This document shows positions 8,729-15,567 of a stretch of DNA of 16,116 nucleotides, one piece after another. The stretch lies in the NCBI GenBank assembly GCA_021791295.1, contig JAJYWW010000131.1, positions 1 through 16,116 on the forward strand, written 5' to 3'. This DNA is from a bacterium. GTDB taxonomy: Bacteria > SZUA-79 > Acidulodesulfobacterales > Acidulodesulfobacteraceae. The first letter of the stretch is position 1. Every line of letters begins with the position of its first letter. The notes below the pieces were generated by a model. It saw only the letters and a program-made list of their open reading frames with translations. It was not told where the DNA came from and ran no database searches. The translations under genes and the position numbers were made by a program.

Positions 8729-9964
8729 TTGGAAAAAAACGATAACATTTTCGTGGGCTTAGATATCGGGACTACAAAAGTCTGCGCTATAGTCGCCGAA
8801 GCAAAAGACGATTCTTTGGATATCATAGGCGTAGGCAACAGCAGTTCGACCGGATTAAAAAACGGAGTAGTCGTAAATATCGAAAATACGGTAGATTCTA
8901 TTGCCAAAGCCGTGGAAGACGCGGAATTAATGGCGGGCTATCAGATTCAATCCGCCACGGTCGGCATTGCGGGTTCCCATATCCGCGGTTTCAGCGGCAG
9001 GGGCATCGTAGCCGTCAAAAGCAGGGAAGTGGCACAGCAGGACGTTGAAAGGGTTTTGTCCGCGGCGAAAACCATATCCATACCTATCGACCATGAGGTT
9101 ATACACGTAATTCCGCAGGGTTTTTCCGTGGACGACCAGGACGACGTTAAAAATCCCGTAGGCATGAGCGGGCTCAGGCTGGAAGCTACCGTACATATAG
9201 TCACCGCTTCAAGCATAGCCGCGCAGAATATAGTTAAATGCGTCAATAAAGCAGGAATAGACGTTTCCGAAATCGTACTCGAACAGATAGCGTCAAGCGA
9301 AGCCGTGCTGACCGAAGACGAAAAAGAGCTCGGAGTGGCGCTTATCGATATAGGCGGCGGAACGACCGACATTGCAATTTTTAACGGCGGAAACATAATA
9401 CATACTTTCGTCATCCCTAAAGGAGGACAGAGCGTTACGAGCGACGTATCTAAGGGAACTACGACTATACCTCAGGAAGCGGAAAAAATAAAGATAAGAT
9501 ACGGAATAGCAAAAGAGTCTCTTGCAGGAAAAGACGAAATAATAGAAATTCCCGGATTCGGCGGCAGACCGCCTAGACCTATATCGCGGCAGCTGCTCGG
9601 TAATATTATCGAACAGAGAATGGCGGAAATTTTTACTTGGATAAGAAAGAATATAGAGAAGAACGGTCTGGAAAGCAAGATTCTTTCCGGTTACGTTATT
9701 ACCGGAGGTGCGGCGTTAATAGACGGTTCGGCGGAACTTGCCGAAGAAATTTTTAACGCTCCGGTAAGAATAGGCTATCCTTTAAACGTCGGCGGTTTGA
9801 CCGATGCAGTCGGTTCTCCTGTGTATTCCACCGCCGTAGGTCTCGTGAAATATGCTTATAAAAACGGTAAGCGGAACAAAAAAGCTTTTTTTTATAAAAA
9901 AGGGGATAGTTTTATAGACGAAATTAAAAAATGGTTTTCCGATTTGCTTGATTACTTCTTTTAA
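8729..9964 (+). CDS. ftsA: FtsA, actin-like membrane tether for FtsZ
   Basis: An actin-fold ATPase that anchors FtsZ filaments to the inner membrane and recruits later divisome proteins. With the TTG start at 8729 the protein is 411 aa, close to E. coli FtsA. The phosphate-1 motif GLDIGTTK is at residues 10-17. An SHS2/1C-type domain follows in the N-terminal half (AGSHIRGFSGRG... IDHEVIHVIPQGF). The phosphate-2 motif DIGGGTTD is at 207-214, and VITGGAALIDG serves as the adenosine motif. The last 20 or so residues (FIDEIKKWFSDLLDYFF) form an amphipathic helix, as expected for membrane targeting. It sits 37 nt after ftsQ. The rare start codon may hold expression below FtsZ, which would fit the known low FtsA:FtsZ ratio, but that is inference. 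Confidence 0.96.
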   Translation: MEKNDNIFVGLDIGTTKVCAIVAEAKDDSLDIIGVGNSSSTGLKNGVVVNIENTVDSIAKAVEDAELMAGYQIQSATVGIAGSHIRGFSGRGIVAVKSREVAQQDVERVLSAAKTISIPIDHEVIHVIPQGFSVDDQDDVKNPVGMSGLRLEATVHIVTASSIAAQNIVKCVNKAGIDVSEIVLEQIASSEAVLTEDEKELGVALIDIGGGTTDIAIFNGGNIIHTFVIPKGGQSVTSDVSKGTTTIPQEAEKIKIRYGIAKESLAGKDEIIEIPGFGGRPPRPISRQLLGNIIEQRMAEIFTWIRKNIEKNGLESKILSGYVITGGAALIDGSAELAEEIFNAPVRIGYPLNVGGLTDAVGSPVYSTAVGLVKYAYKNGKRNKKAFFYKKGDSFIDEIKKWFSDLLDYFF

Positions 9965-9971
9965 TTAAACT

Positions 9972-9998
9972 TTGTTAATTTATTTTACGATATATAAT
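9972..9998 (+). promoter_or_regulatory. Possible ftsZ promoter
   Basis: TTGTTA (9972-9977) and TATAAT (9993-9998) are separated by 15 nt in the 113-nt gap between ftsA and ftsZ. The spacer is shorter than the usual 17 and the region is AT-rich, so chance is possible. A separate ftsZ promoter would match the wider gap here, since all earlier dcw gaps are at most 37 nt. Confidence 0.35.
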
Positions 9999-10067
9999 AA
10001 TGTAATGCAGTACCCAATTTAAATACGGAGACGGAATTAAATTGCGGCACTGCCACAAAATAGCGAC

Positions 10068-10072
10068 GGAGG
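10068..10072 (+). promoter_or_regulatory. Strong ribosome-binding site deciding the ftsZ start
   Basis: GGAGG lies 5 nt upstream of the ATG at 10078. The open frame extends upstream to a TTG at 10042, but that TTG lacks such a sequence and would add 12 residues absent from typical FtsZ N-termini. Confidence 0.85.
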
Positions 10073-10077
10073 ATATC

Positions 10078-11292
10078 ATGTTAGAATTTATCGAGAACAA
10101 CGAACTGGCGGCAAAAATAAAAGTTATAGGAGTAGGCGGAGGCGGCGGAAACGCCGTTAACACCATGATCGCGGCGGGGCTTTCCGGAGCCGAGTTCATA
10201 GTCGCCAATACCGACGCTCAGGCGCTGAAAGCAAATTTATCCAATATTAAAATTCAGCTTGGAGAACAGGTAACCAGAGGACTCGGTGCAGGGGCTAATC
10301 CGGAAGTCGGCAGAAAATCCGCTATGGAAGACAGGGAAAAGATTAAAGAACTTCTCGAAGGTTCCGACATGGTTTTTATTACCGCAGGACTAGGAGGAGG
10401 CACAGGAACGGGCGCCGCGCCGATAATCGCCGAAATTGCAAAAGAAGTAGGGGCGCTGACCGTTGCCGTCGTTACAAAACCTTTTATTTTTGAAGGAAAC
10501 AGAAGAATGAAACAGGCGGAAGAAGGATTGAGGGAATTAAGAAACACGGTCGATACCGTAATTACCATACCTAATCAGAGGCTTCTCGCCGTCGCCGGTA
10601 AAAATACTTCCATGATAGACGCTTTTAAAAAAGTCGACGAGGTTCTTTTGCAGGCGGTCAAGGGCATATCCGATTTAATAAACGTTCACGGTCTTATAAA
10701 CGTCGATTTTGCGGACGTTAAAACTATTATGTCGGAAATGGGTATGGCTCTTATGGGAACAGGAATAGCGCAAGGCGAAAACAGGGCATTGGAAGCGGCG
10801 CAGAAAGCTGTTTCCAGTCCTCTTTTAGAAGATATTAAGATAGAAGGTGCAAGAGGACTCCTTATAAATATCGCAGGCGGAAAAGACATGGGTATAGCCG
10901 AGGTAAGCGAAGCCGCCGAAAAGATTAAGTCCGAAGCTCATCCCGACGCCAATATAATATTCGGAGCGGTTATAGACGACGAACTTGAAGATAGTATGAT
11001 GATTACGGTCATAGCTACGGGTTTAGGCGGCGAAGCCAAGCCTGTTTCTTTAGTTTCGGTTCAGGGCGGAGCAGCCGGCGGTTCTCAGCAGGCGCAGGGA
11101 TCAGGTCAGACCGTTAAAGCGCCGTTTTCCGAAGACGATAATACTCCGCCGGTTAAACCTGTTTCCGATACCGTCGTAAATATAAAAGAAATGCCTTCGT
11201 ATATCGAAAGATTTTCCGATGCGGAAGAGGAAGTCAATTACGAGGACGACCAGTGGGATATTCCTACGTTTATGAGAAAGCAGGCGGATTAA
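10078..11292 (+). CDS. ftsZ: FtsZ, tubulin-like division GTPase
   Basis: The cytoplasmic GTPase that polymerises into the Z-ring at midcell. The product is 404 aa from the ATG at 10078. The globular domain begins with [16 protein letters not shown]. The tubulin signature GGGTGTG is at residues 106-112, and the T7 loop NVDFAD at 208-213, with Asp210 and Asp213 matching the GTP-hydrolysis aspartates of other FtsZ proteins. A linker of about 75 residues rich in Gly, Gln, Ser, Pro and acidic residues follows. The last 12 residues, [12 protein letters not shown], are a near-canonical C-terminal peptide for binding FtsA and other partners. That agrees with the intact ftsA upstream. No terminator follows, so transcription may run into the next gene. 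Confidence 0.98.
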   Translation: MLEFIENNELAAKIKVIGVGGGGGNAVNTMIAAGLSGAEFIVANTDAQALKANLSNIKIQLGEQVTRGLGAGANPEVGRKSAMEDREKIKELLEGSDMVFITAGLGGGTGTGAAPIIAEIAKEVGALTVAVVTKPFIFEGNRRMKQAEEGLRELRNTVDTVITIPNQRLLAVAGKNTSMIDAFKKVDEVLLQAVKGISDLINVHGLINVDFADVKTIMSEMGMALMGTGIAQGENRALEAAQKAVSSPLLEDIKIEGARGLLINIAGGKDMGIAEVSEAAEKIKSEAHPDANIIFGAVIDDELEDSMMITVIATGLGGEAKPVSLVSVQGGAAGGSQQAQGSGQTVKAPFSEDDNTPPVKPVSDTVVNIKEMPSYIERFSDAEEEVNYEDDQWDIPTFMRKQAD

Positions 11293-11294
11293 TT

Positions 11295-11308
11295 TAATAA
11301 TATTATTA
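11295..11308. promoter_or_regulatory. 14-bp palindrome before the ModE-type gene
   Basis: TAATAATATTATTA is a perfect palindrome between the ftsZ stop and the regulator ATG at 11317. ModE-type regulators bind AT-rich inverted repeats and sometimes their own promoters, so an operator is possible. The stretch is pure A/T, so chance symmetry is a real alternative. Confidence 0.25.
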
Positions 11309-11316
11309 TATATTTT

Positions 11317-11709
11317 ATGCCAAACTCTAAAGGCGATAAAGCGGACGGTTTTGCCGATTACGATATCAAAGCAAAAATCTGGCTTGAAAAAAACGGCGAA
11401 CCGGTTTTCGGAATGGGCAGGTTTATACTTTTAAAAAAAATAGAAACTTCCGGTTCTATTGCTTCCGCCGCAAAAGAACTAAGGTATTCGTATAAAAAAG
11501 CATGGAGTTTCATAAATCTCATGGAAAAGAGATTCGGCTTCAAACTCGTCGATAAAAAAATAGGCGGAAAGTACGGGGGCGGTTCAGTTTTAACGGAGCA
11601 TGCAAAAAAAATAATGGCGGAATACGAAGAACTGCTTGCAAAGGAAAAGACTTTCTTAGGAAATTATCATGCGCAAACCCCGCATCTCTTGCAGCCCTCG
11701 AAACACTGA
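11317..11709 (+). CDS. ModE N-terminal-type winged-helix transcription regulator
   Basis: A 130-aa DNA-binding protein with a LysR/ModE-type winged helix at about residues 18-110: FGMGRFILLKKIETSGSIASAAKELRYSYKKAWSFINLMEKRFG, then KIGGKYGGGSVLTEHAKKIM. The spacing and the R-Y-S-Y-K-K-A-W recognition helix match the ModE N-terminal domain and its single-domain relatives. The molybdate-binding Mop domains of full ModE are absent, so its ligand is unknown. Short relatives are often linked to molybdate or tungstate transport, but no such gene is nearby. It starts 24 nt after ftsZ with no visible ribosome-binding sequence. The last 13 residues lie in DNA that encodes the tail of the convergent radical SAM gene, so they look like a readthrough extension. 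Confidence 0.88.
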   Translation: MPNSKGDKADGFADYDIKAKIWLEKNGEPVFGMGRFILLKKIETSGSIASAAKELRYSYKKAWSFINLMEKRFGFKLVDKKIGGKYGGGSVLTEHAKKIMAEYEELLAKEKTFLGNYHAQTPHLLQPSKH

Positions 11710-13463
11710 GGCGTAGTTTTAAGGTCAAGCGCCCTTTTATATTCTTCCAGCAGGTATTTTTTCGTAACGCCCTGGTCTATAATATCCCACGGAAGAAGTT
11801 CGTCCGTGCCTATTTTCCTGATAAATCCATCCATGCGGTATCCTTTGTCTTCCGCAGCTTTTTTAATGCTTGTTTTGTTAAGAAAAGAATATATCGAAAT
11901 ATCGACAGAAAGCCTTGAACCTCTCGCAAAAAAAGCCTCCATGAACGCGGCGTTTAAAGAGTTTATATTTACGTCGAGATTAGGCATGTTTTTTAGACCG
12001 TTCGCAATGTAAGCAGCTTTTTTTCTCAAAATTTTTAAATCTTCAAAATTTTCCCACTGAAGAGGCGTCCATGCTTTAGGCACGAAAGGGCTGAACGAAG
12101 CGGTCAGTTTGCCTATTCTTTTGTTTGCCTTAGAGGCCGATATAAATTCTTTAAGAATTTCTTTGACTAATTTTACCGTATCGTCCAGATCGTCTTTGTT
12201 TTCATACGGCAGTCCGAACATAAAATATAGTTTTATCCCCGTTATGCCCCTTTTGACGATATCGCCGACGGATGTTATTATATTTTCGTTGCTTAAAACT
12301 TTATTGAGCATTTTTTTCAGGCGTTCGGAGCCTGTTTCTATTCCGAGGGTTACCGTTTTTATGCCGGATTCTTTAATCATATCCAGATTGTTTTCGTCTA
12401 AACAGTCGAATCTGACGGACGACAAAGAAAAATTTCTGCCGGAGTCTAAAGAAAAGCGCATAATTTTGCCTATATTTTTACCGTCCATAGTCCCGAATCC
12501 TACGAATCCGGCTTTTTCGTTTTCGCCGGTAGCGGATACCGCCTCGTTAACGGCGTCTATCTTAGACTCCCTTAAAGGCAGGTAAATAAAGCCTGCGCTG
12601 CAAAATCTGCATCCCCTTTTACATCCCCTTTCTATTTCTATCATATTTATATTGCTTAATTCCGAAAATTCCGTAGTAATAACCGATGAAGAAAACGAAA
12701 TATTTTCGTCCGTCCAGCGCCTTGCGGCTCTTTTAGGAAAACCTTTTGCTATTTTAATTTCGTTTAAAATATAAGGGTTTTTTGAATCGAAAATAAAATC
12801 GTATGCCGAAGGAACGTATATTCCTTTAATTCCGGCAGACGAATTTATAATTTCATATTTATCCGGTTTATTTTGAGATTTAATTTTTTCAAAAAAATCC
12901 GGAAAGATTGCCTCCGCTTCGCCTATAAACATAAGGTCGAAAAGCGGCGCGACCGGTTCGGGATTTAAAAACGCGATAACTCCGCCCGCCATAATAATAG
13001 GAAAGGCGCCGTTTCTGTCTTTAGACAAAAAAGGTATTTTTTCCGCCGACAAGATAGAAAGTATATTTACGAAATCGTTTTCGTAGCTTAAAGAAAAAAA
13101 TATAAAATCGTAATCTTTGAGCCTCCGCCTTGTTTCGAGAGATATAACGCCCTTAGATAAATCGTCCTGCATAAAAGCTCTATCGCAGGACATAAAGCCG
13201 GAACGGTTTATCAGTTCGTACGCCCTTAAAAAACCTAGATTAGACATTGCTACGCCGTAATAGTTAGGGAAAACCATTACTGCTTTTAAATAGGCGTTTG
13301 CCCTGTTTAAATTTTCAAGACGGTTGCGTTCAGACTTTAAGTAGATATCGTATAATCCGCCGATATCTCTATATGCCGGATTTCGCCGTGCAGGGTTATT
13401 AAATTTATAATCTTTCATAAAATGAGGCGATATTTCGTCTGCGTCTGCCGTATACGCAGACAT
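11667..13463 (-). CDS. Uncharacterised radical SAM protein with B12-binding-like N-terminus (TIGR03960-like)
   Basis: With the ATG at 13463 the product is 598 aa. The frame also allows a TTG at 13493, which would overlap cbiX by 23 nt and add 10 residues. Neither start has a clear ribosome-binding sequence. Residues of about 40-200 resemble a cobalamin-binding Rossmann domain (VMVFPNYYGVAMSNLGF, FIFFSLSYENDFVNIL, PIIMAGGVIAFLNPEPVAPLFDLMFIGEAE) but lack a DxHxxG motif, so B12 may not be bound in base-off form. The radical SAM cluster motif CKRGCRFC gives Cys281, 285 and 288. The tail holds Cys587, 591, 594 and 597 (CFEGCKRCGVCA), a likely second metal or Fe-S site. The layout recalls the TIGR03960 family, whose reaction I do not know. 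It forms a pair with cbiX. Confidence 0.85.
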   Translation of the reverse strand: MSAYTADADEISPHFMKDYKFNNPARRNPAYRDIGGLYDIYLKSERNRLENLNRANAYLKAVMVFPNYYGVAMSNLGFLRAYELINRSGFMSCDRAFMQDDLSKGVISLETRRRLKDYDFIFFSLSYENDFVNILSILSAEKIPFLSKDRNGAFPIIMAGGVIAFLNPEPVAPLFDLMFIGEAEAIFPDFFEKIKSQNKPDKYEIINSSAGIKGIYVPSAYDFIFDSKNPYILNEIKIAKGFPKRAARRWTDENISFSSSVITTEFSELSNINMIEIERGCKRGCRFCSAGFIYLPLRESKIDAVNEAVSATGENEKAGFVGFGTMDGKNIGKIMRFSLDSGRNFSLSSVRFDCLDENNLDMIKESGIKTVTLGIETGSERLKKMLNKVLSNENIITSVGDIVKRGITGIKLYFMFGLPYENKDDLDDTVKLVKEILKEFISASKANKRIGKLTASFSPFVPKAWTPLQWENFEDLKILRKKAAYIANGLKNMPNLDVNINSLNAAFMEAFFARGSRLSVDISIYSFLNKTSIKKAAEDKGYRMDGFIRKIGTDELLPWDIIDQGVTKKYLLEEYKRALDLKTTPQCFEGCKRCGVCA

Positions 13464-13470
13464 ATAATAT

Positions 13471-13848
13471 CTATAGTGGTTTAACGGCGGCAATTTTTTC
13501 TGCGACGAGGTCGGCGATTCTTTCGTCCACTCCCAGATAATCGCCGAGTTTAAAATTTATTTCGGGGTATTTTTCGCCGTATTTTCTTAATATTTCAGGA
13601 ATATCCCTCGAAACGTGGTTTCCGGAATAAAGGAAATAAGGGATTACGTATATTGAATCAAAATTTTCTTCCGCCAATTTTTCCAGCATATCGTTTATGT
13701 TGGGTTCCGCAAATTCTAAATATGCGCATTCGATTTTAATATCCTCGAACGGCACTTTAGACCTTATTATATCGGTCATATTTCTTAGAATATCGTTTGC
13801 GTCGCTTCTTCTTGAGCCGTGACCGAGAAGCACTACCGATTCTTTCAT
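13471..13848 (-). CDS. cbiX: Short CbiX/SirB-type sirohydrochlorin metal chelatase
   Basis: A 125-aa single-domain class II chelatase, the size of short archaeal CbiX proteins, which act as homodimers. The family inserts cobalt (or iron) into sirohydrochlorin on the way to cobalamin or siroheme. His10 in VVLLGHGSRR and His78 in SGNHVSRDIPE are the two expected metal-site histidines, with YLEFAEPNI between them. The start ATG is preceded by AAGGA on the minus strand (13859-13863) at suitable spacing. The radical SAM gene follows within 7 nt if it uses the ATG start, so the two are likely co-transcribed. No other tetrapyrrole gene is in the window, and the metal cannot be told from sequence alone. 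Confidence 0.88.
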   Translation of the reverse strand: MKESVVLLGHGSRRSDANDILRNMTDIIRSKVPFEDIKIECAYLEFAEPNINDMLEKLAEENFDSIYVIPYFLYSGNHVSRDIPEILRKYGEKYPEINFKLGDYLGVDERIADLVAEKIAAVKPL

Positions 13849-13885
13849 ATTTTTTTATCCTTTTTCTTTTGCATTCAAATTTGTG

Positions 13886-13959
13886 ATGGTACCGGTACCG
13901 AAATATTATGGGGACAGAATTCAATTCTGTCCCCATAACAAAATTGACGCCGGTACCAT
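13886..13959. repeat. Outer inverted repeat built on GGTACC palindromes
   Basis: ATGGTACCGG (13886-13895) is the exact reverse complement of CCGGTACCAT (13950-13959). The left side carries two abutting GGTACC units (13888-13893 and 13894-13899), themselves a 12-bp palindrome. The right side has one (13952-13957). The first and last GGTACC centres are 64 bp apart, about six helical turns. The arms flank the longer 16-bp inverted repeat. They could be paired operators or the ends of a small mobile element. Confidence 0.7.
13906..13938. repeat. Perfect 16-bp inverted repeat with 1-nt centre (REP-like or regulatory)
   Basis: The left arm TTATGGGGACAGAATT (13906-13921) and the right arm AATTCTGTCCCCATAA (13923-13938) are fully complementary around C13922. 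It lies between two divergent gene starts and lacks a following T-run, so it is not a convincing terminator. From memory, palindromes of the GGGGACAGAATT type recur in several bacterial genomes near IS200/REP-type transposases, which would make this a REP-like element. I cannot confirm copy number from this window. Confidence 0.75.
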
Positions 13960-13972
13960 AGTATTATATAAT
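13944..13972 (+). promoter_or_regulatory. Near-consensus sigma-70-type promoter for the ABC ATPase gene
   Basis: TTGACG (13944-13949) and TATAAT (13967-13972) are separated by exactly 17 nt, giving five of six and six of six matches to consensus. The predicted start near 13979 would leave a leader of about 45 nt. The right GGTACC site lies inside the spacer, a classic place for repressor binding. Confidence 0.75.
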
Positions 13973-13981
13973 ATTACCATG

Positions 13982-13993
13982 TATTGCGCAATA
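13982..13993. repeat. 12-bp palindrome near the predicted transcription start
   Basis: TATTGCGCAATA is a perfect palindrome just downstream of the TATAAT box, around the predicted first transcribed bases of the ABC ATPase mRNA. It could be a second operator. Its central GCGC makes it less likely to be mere A/T chance symmetry. Confidence 0.45.
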
Positions 13994-14023
13994 ACCGGCG
14001 CATTCCTAAAAAGAGGATGAAAA

Positions 14024-14845
14024 ATGCAGGAAAACGGAGAAACTGCCGCTGTTAAGGTAGAAAACCTGGTAAAAAAATATAAAGACGTTACCGCGGTAAA
14101 CGATATATCGTTTACGGTAAACAAGGGAGATTTTTTTGCTTTTCTGGGGCCTAACGGAGCGGGCAAGACTACGACCATAAAGATTTTATGCACGCTTATA
14201 CTGCCTACGAGCGGAAATGCATATATAAACGGTTACGATACTGCGAAGGATAAAAAAAACGTAAGGAAATCCATCGGATTGGTGTTTCAGGACCCGACGC
14301 TCGATAACGACCTAAGCGCATATGAAAATTTGAGTTTCCATGCAAAATTATACGGAATGGAAAAAAAAGCGGCTAAAGAAAGGATAGATTATATATTAAA
14401 TTTTATTGATTTATATGAATACAGGGACAAACCGGTAAAGCGTCTTTCGGGAGGAATGAAAAGAAGGCTCGAAGTGGGACGCGGACTTCTTCATTCTCCT
14501 TCCGTTCTTTTTCTTGACGAACCCACGGTAGGATTAGACATTCAAACAAGAATAAATATGTGGGACTTTATCGATAAATTAAGAATAAAAGAGAAAACCA
14601 CGATATTTTTAACTACGCATTACATAGAAGAAGCCGAAAATTGCGATAAAATAGCTATTATCGACCATGGAAAAATAGTAGCGATAGACAGTCCTCAAGC
14701 CTTAAAAAAATTAACGGAGTCAAAACACGGCGAAATTCCTACCCTTTCCGACGTTTTTTTATCTCTCGTCGGCAGGGAGATAAGGGAAGAAACCGGTTCG
14801 GCTTTAGACGGAATGAGGCAGTTCGGCAGGGCGTTAAGGCGGTAA
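14024..14845 (+). CDS. ABC-2-type (DrrA/NodI-like) transporter ATP-binding protein, without adjacent permease
   Basis: A 273-aa cytoplasmic ATPase of the DrrA/NodI-like group, which normally energises an ABC-2 membrane exporter of drugs, lipids or polysaccharides. Walker A GPNGAGKTT is at residues 42-50, the Q-loop Gln at 89, the signature LSGGMKRRLE at 141-150, Walker B VLFLDEPT at 161-168 and the H-loop His at 199 in TTHYIEEAE. All catalytic parts are intact. After PTLSDVFLSLVG the C-terminus is a short charged tail, with no fused membrane domain. GAGG at 14013-14016 is 7 nt from the ATG. Upstream is a strong promoter with palindromes, and downstream is a convergent aldolase gene only 15 nt away. 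The partner permease must therefore be elsewhere, or be lost. Confidence 0.93.
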   Translation: MQENGETAAVKVENLVKKYKDVTAVNDISFTVNKGDFFAFLGPNGAGKTTTIKILCTLILPTSGNAYINGYDTAKDKKNVRKSIGLVFQDPTLDNDLSAYENLSFHAKLYGMEKKAAKERIDYILNFIDLYEYRDKPVKRLSGGMKRRLEVGRGLLHSPSVLFLDEPTVGLDIQTRINMWDFIDKLRIKEKTTIFLTTHYIEEAENCDKIAIIDHGKIVAIDSPQALKKLTESKHGEIPTLSDVFLSLVGREIREETGSALDGMRQFGRALRR

Positions 14846-14860
14846 TTCAAGGCGTCGGTT

Positions 14861-15514
14861 TCAGCTTAATTTTAAAATAATTTCCGACGACGATTCAAGC
14901 GTCATTGCCCATCTGAGCGCATCCATCGGAGTCCGTCCCCATGAAAAAGAACCGTGGGATTTGACCATAAACACGCCGTTTTCTTTAAATATATCGTTCG
15001 CTTTAATATTAAAAGCCGAGAATTTTCCGCTTTTTACGTCGTCTATGAATTTTAAAGGAAAAACGTATATTTGGGGAAAGAAATAAGCAGATTCAAAATC
15101 TAACGGTTTAATTATTTGTATATCGGGATAAATAGAAAAAAGTTTTTTCATGGAGCCGTCTTTCGCCGAGCCGTCCGCAATTGCGCCCGATATGCCGTCC
15201 GCGCCGGCTTTTGTTTTATCCGCGCGTAAAGAAAGGGCTATGGCATTAAGCGGATGACAGTGAAAGACCGACGATGCCGGAAAACTTTTTAGTATAAATC
15301 TATGGATTTCTAATTCCGATGATGCGCAATCTGCCGATAGCGTAAAATCGTCGGATTCAAGATTTATAAGGCTTCTGCCGGTTTTAGTAATAAGTATCCC
15401 GTCTTCGGTTCCGATGCTTATGTTGCCGCTGTGCGTATCCACGAGATTTTTATCGAACGCCATATTGCATACGTTTCTTAATTCGGCAATCAGCTTAAAA
15501 TATTTTTTTTCCAT
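14861..15514 (-). CDS. Class II aldolase/adducin-family protein
   Basis: A 217-aa protein with the class II aldolase/adducin fold, the zinc-dependent family that includes L-fuculose-1-phosphate aldolase, L-ribulose-5-phosphate 4-epimerase and methylthioribulose-1-phosphate dehydratase. DTHSGNIS (26-33) is the substrate-binding motif. SSELEIH places Glu67 at the catalytic position. His85 and His87 in FHCHPLNA and His187 in KSHGSFSWG are the expected zinc ligands. All key residues are present, so it is probably an active enzyme. The middle part (about 97-140) differs from FucA, so I cannot name the substrate. No ribosome-binding sequence precedes the ATG, and a promoter lies very close. It is convergent with the ABC ATPase gene and divergent from mreB. 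Confidence 0.87.
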   Translation of the reverse strand: MEKKYFKLIAELRNVCNMAFDKNLVDTHSGNISIGTEDGILITKTGRSLINLESDDFTLSADCASSELEIHRFILKSFPASSVFHCHPLNAIALSLRADKTKAGADGISGAIADGSAKDGSMKKLFSIYPDIQIIKPLDFESAYFFPQIYVFPLKFIDDVKSGKFSAFNIKANDIFKENGVFMVKSHGSFSWGRTPMDALRWAMTLESSSEIILKLS

Positions 15515-15526
15515 AGATATTTTTAT

Positions 15527-15555
15527 ATTTTATATAACGTCAAAATATAATGCAA
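15527..15555 (-). promoter_or_regulatory. Possible promoter of the aldolase gene
   Basis: On the minus strand TTGCAT (15555-15550) and TAAAAT (15532-15527) are 17 nt apart. The predicted transcription start is only a few bases before the ATG at 15514, which would give an almost leaderless mRNA and fits the missing ribosome-binding sequence. The region is AT-rich, so the match is moderate evidence. Confidence 0.4.
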
Positions 15556-15567
15556 CACAAATTAATC

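Noticed and set aside
8947..9414. A 155-codon open frame on the minus strand opposite ftsA
   Set aside because: It lies wholly inside the strongly conserved ftsA gene. Its product is low-complexity Ser/Thr/Ala-rich with no recognisable domain, as expected from antisense reading.
10042..10077. Upstream TTG as the ftsZ start
   Set aside because: GGAGG sits 5 nt before the ATG at 10078, and the extra 12 residues do not look like FtsZ.
10254..10568. A 104-codon minus-strand frame opposite ftsZ
   Set aside because: It covers the FtsZ GTP-binding signature on the other strand and is Ser/Pro-rich without domain features, so it is an antisense shadow.
12109..12585. A 158-codon open frame on the plus strand opposite the radical SAM gene
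   Set aside because: It is antisense to the conserved radical SAM core and has no motif or convincing ribosome-binding sequence.
13906..13938. Perfect hairpin read as an intrinsic terminator
   Set aside because: It lies between divergent gene starts rather than after a gene, and neither side has the required T-run.
13921..14193. A 90-codon minus-strand frame spanning the palindromic region and the ATPase start
   Set aside because: It runs through the promoter and the Walker A region of the ATPase gene, and has no family resemblance.
14846..14860. Possible terminator between the convergent ATPase and aldolase genes
   Set aside because: The gap is only 15 nt and shows no hairpin or T-run.
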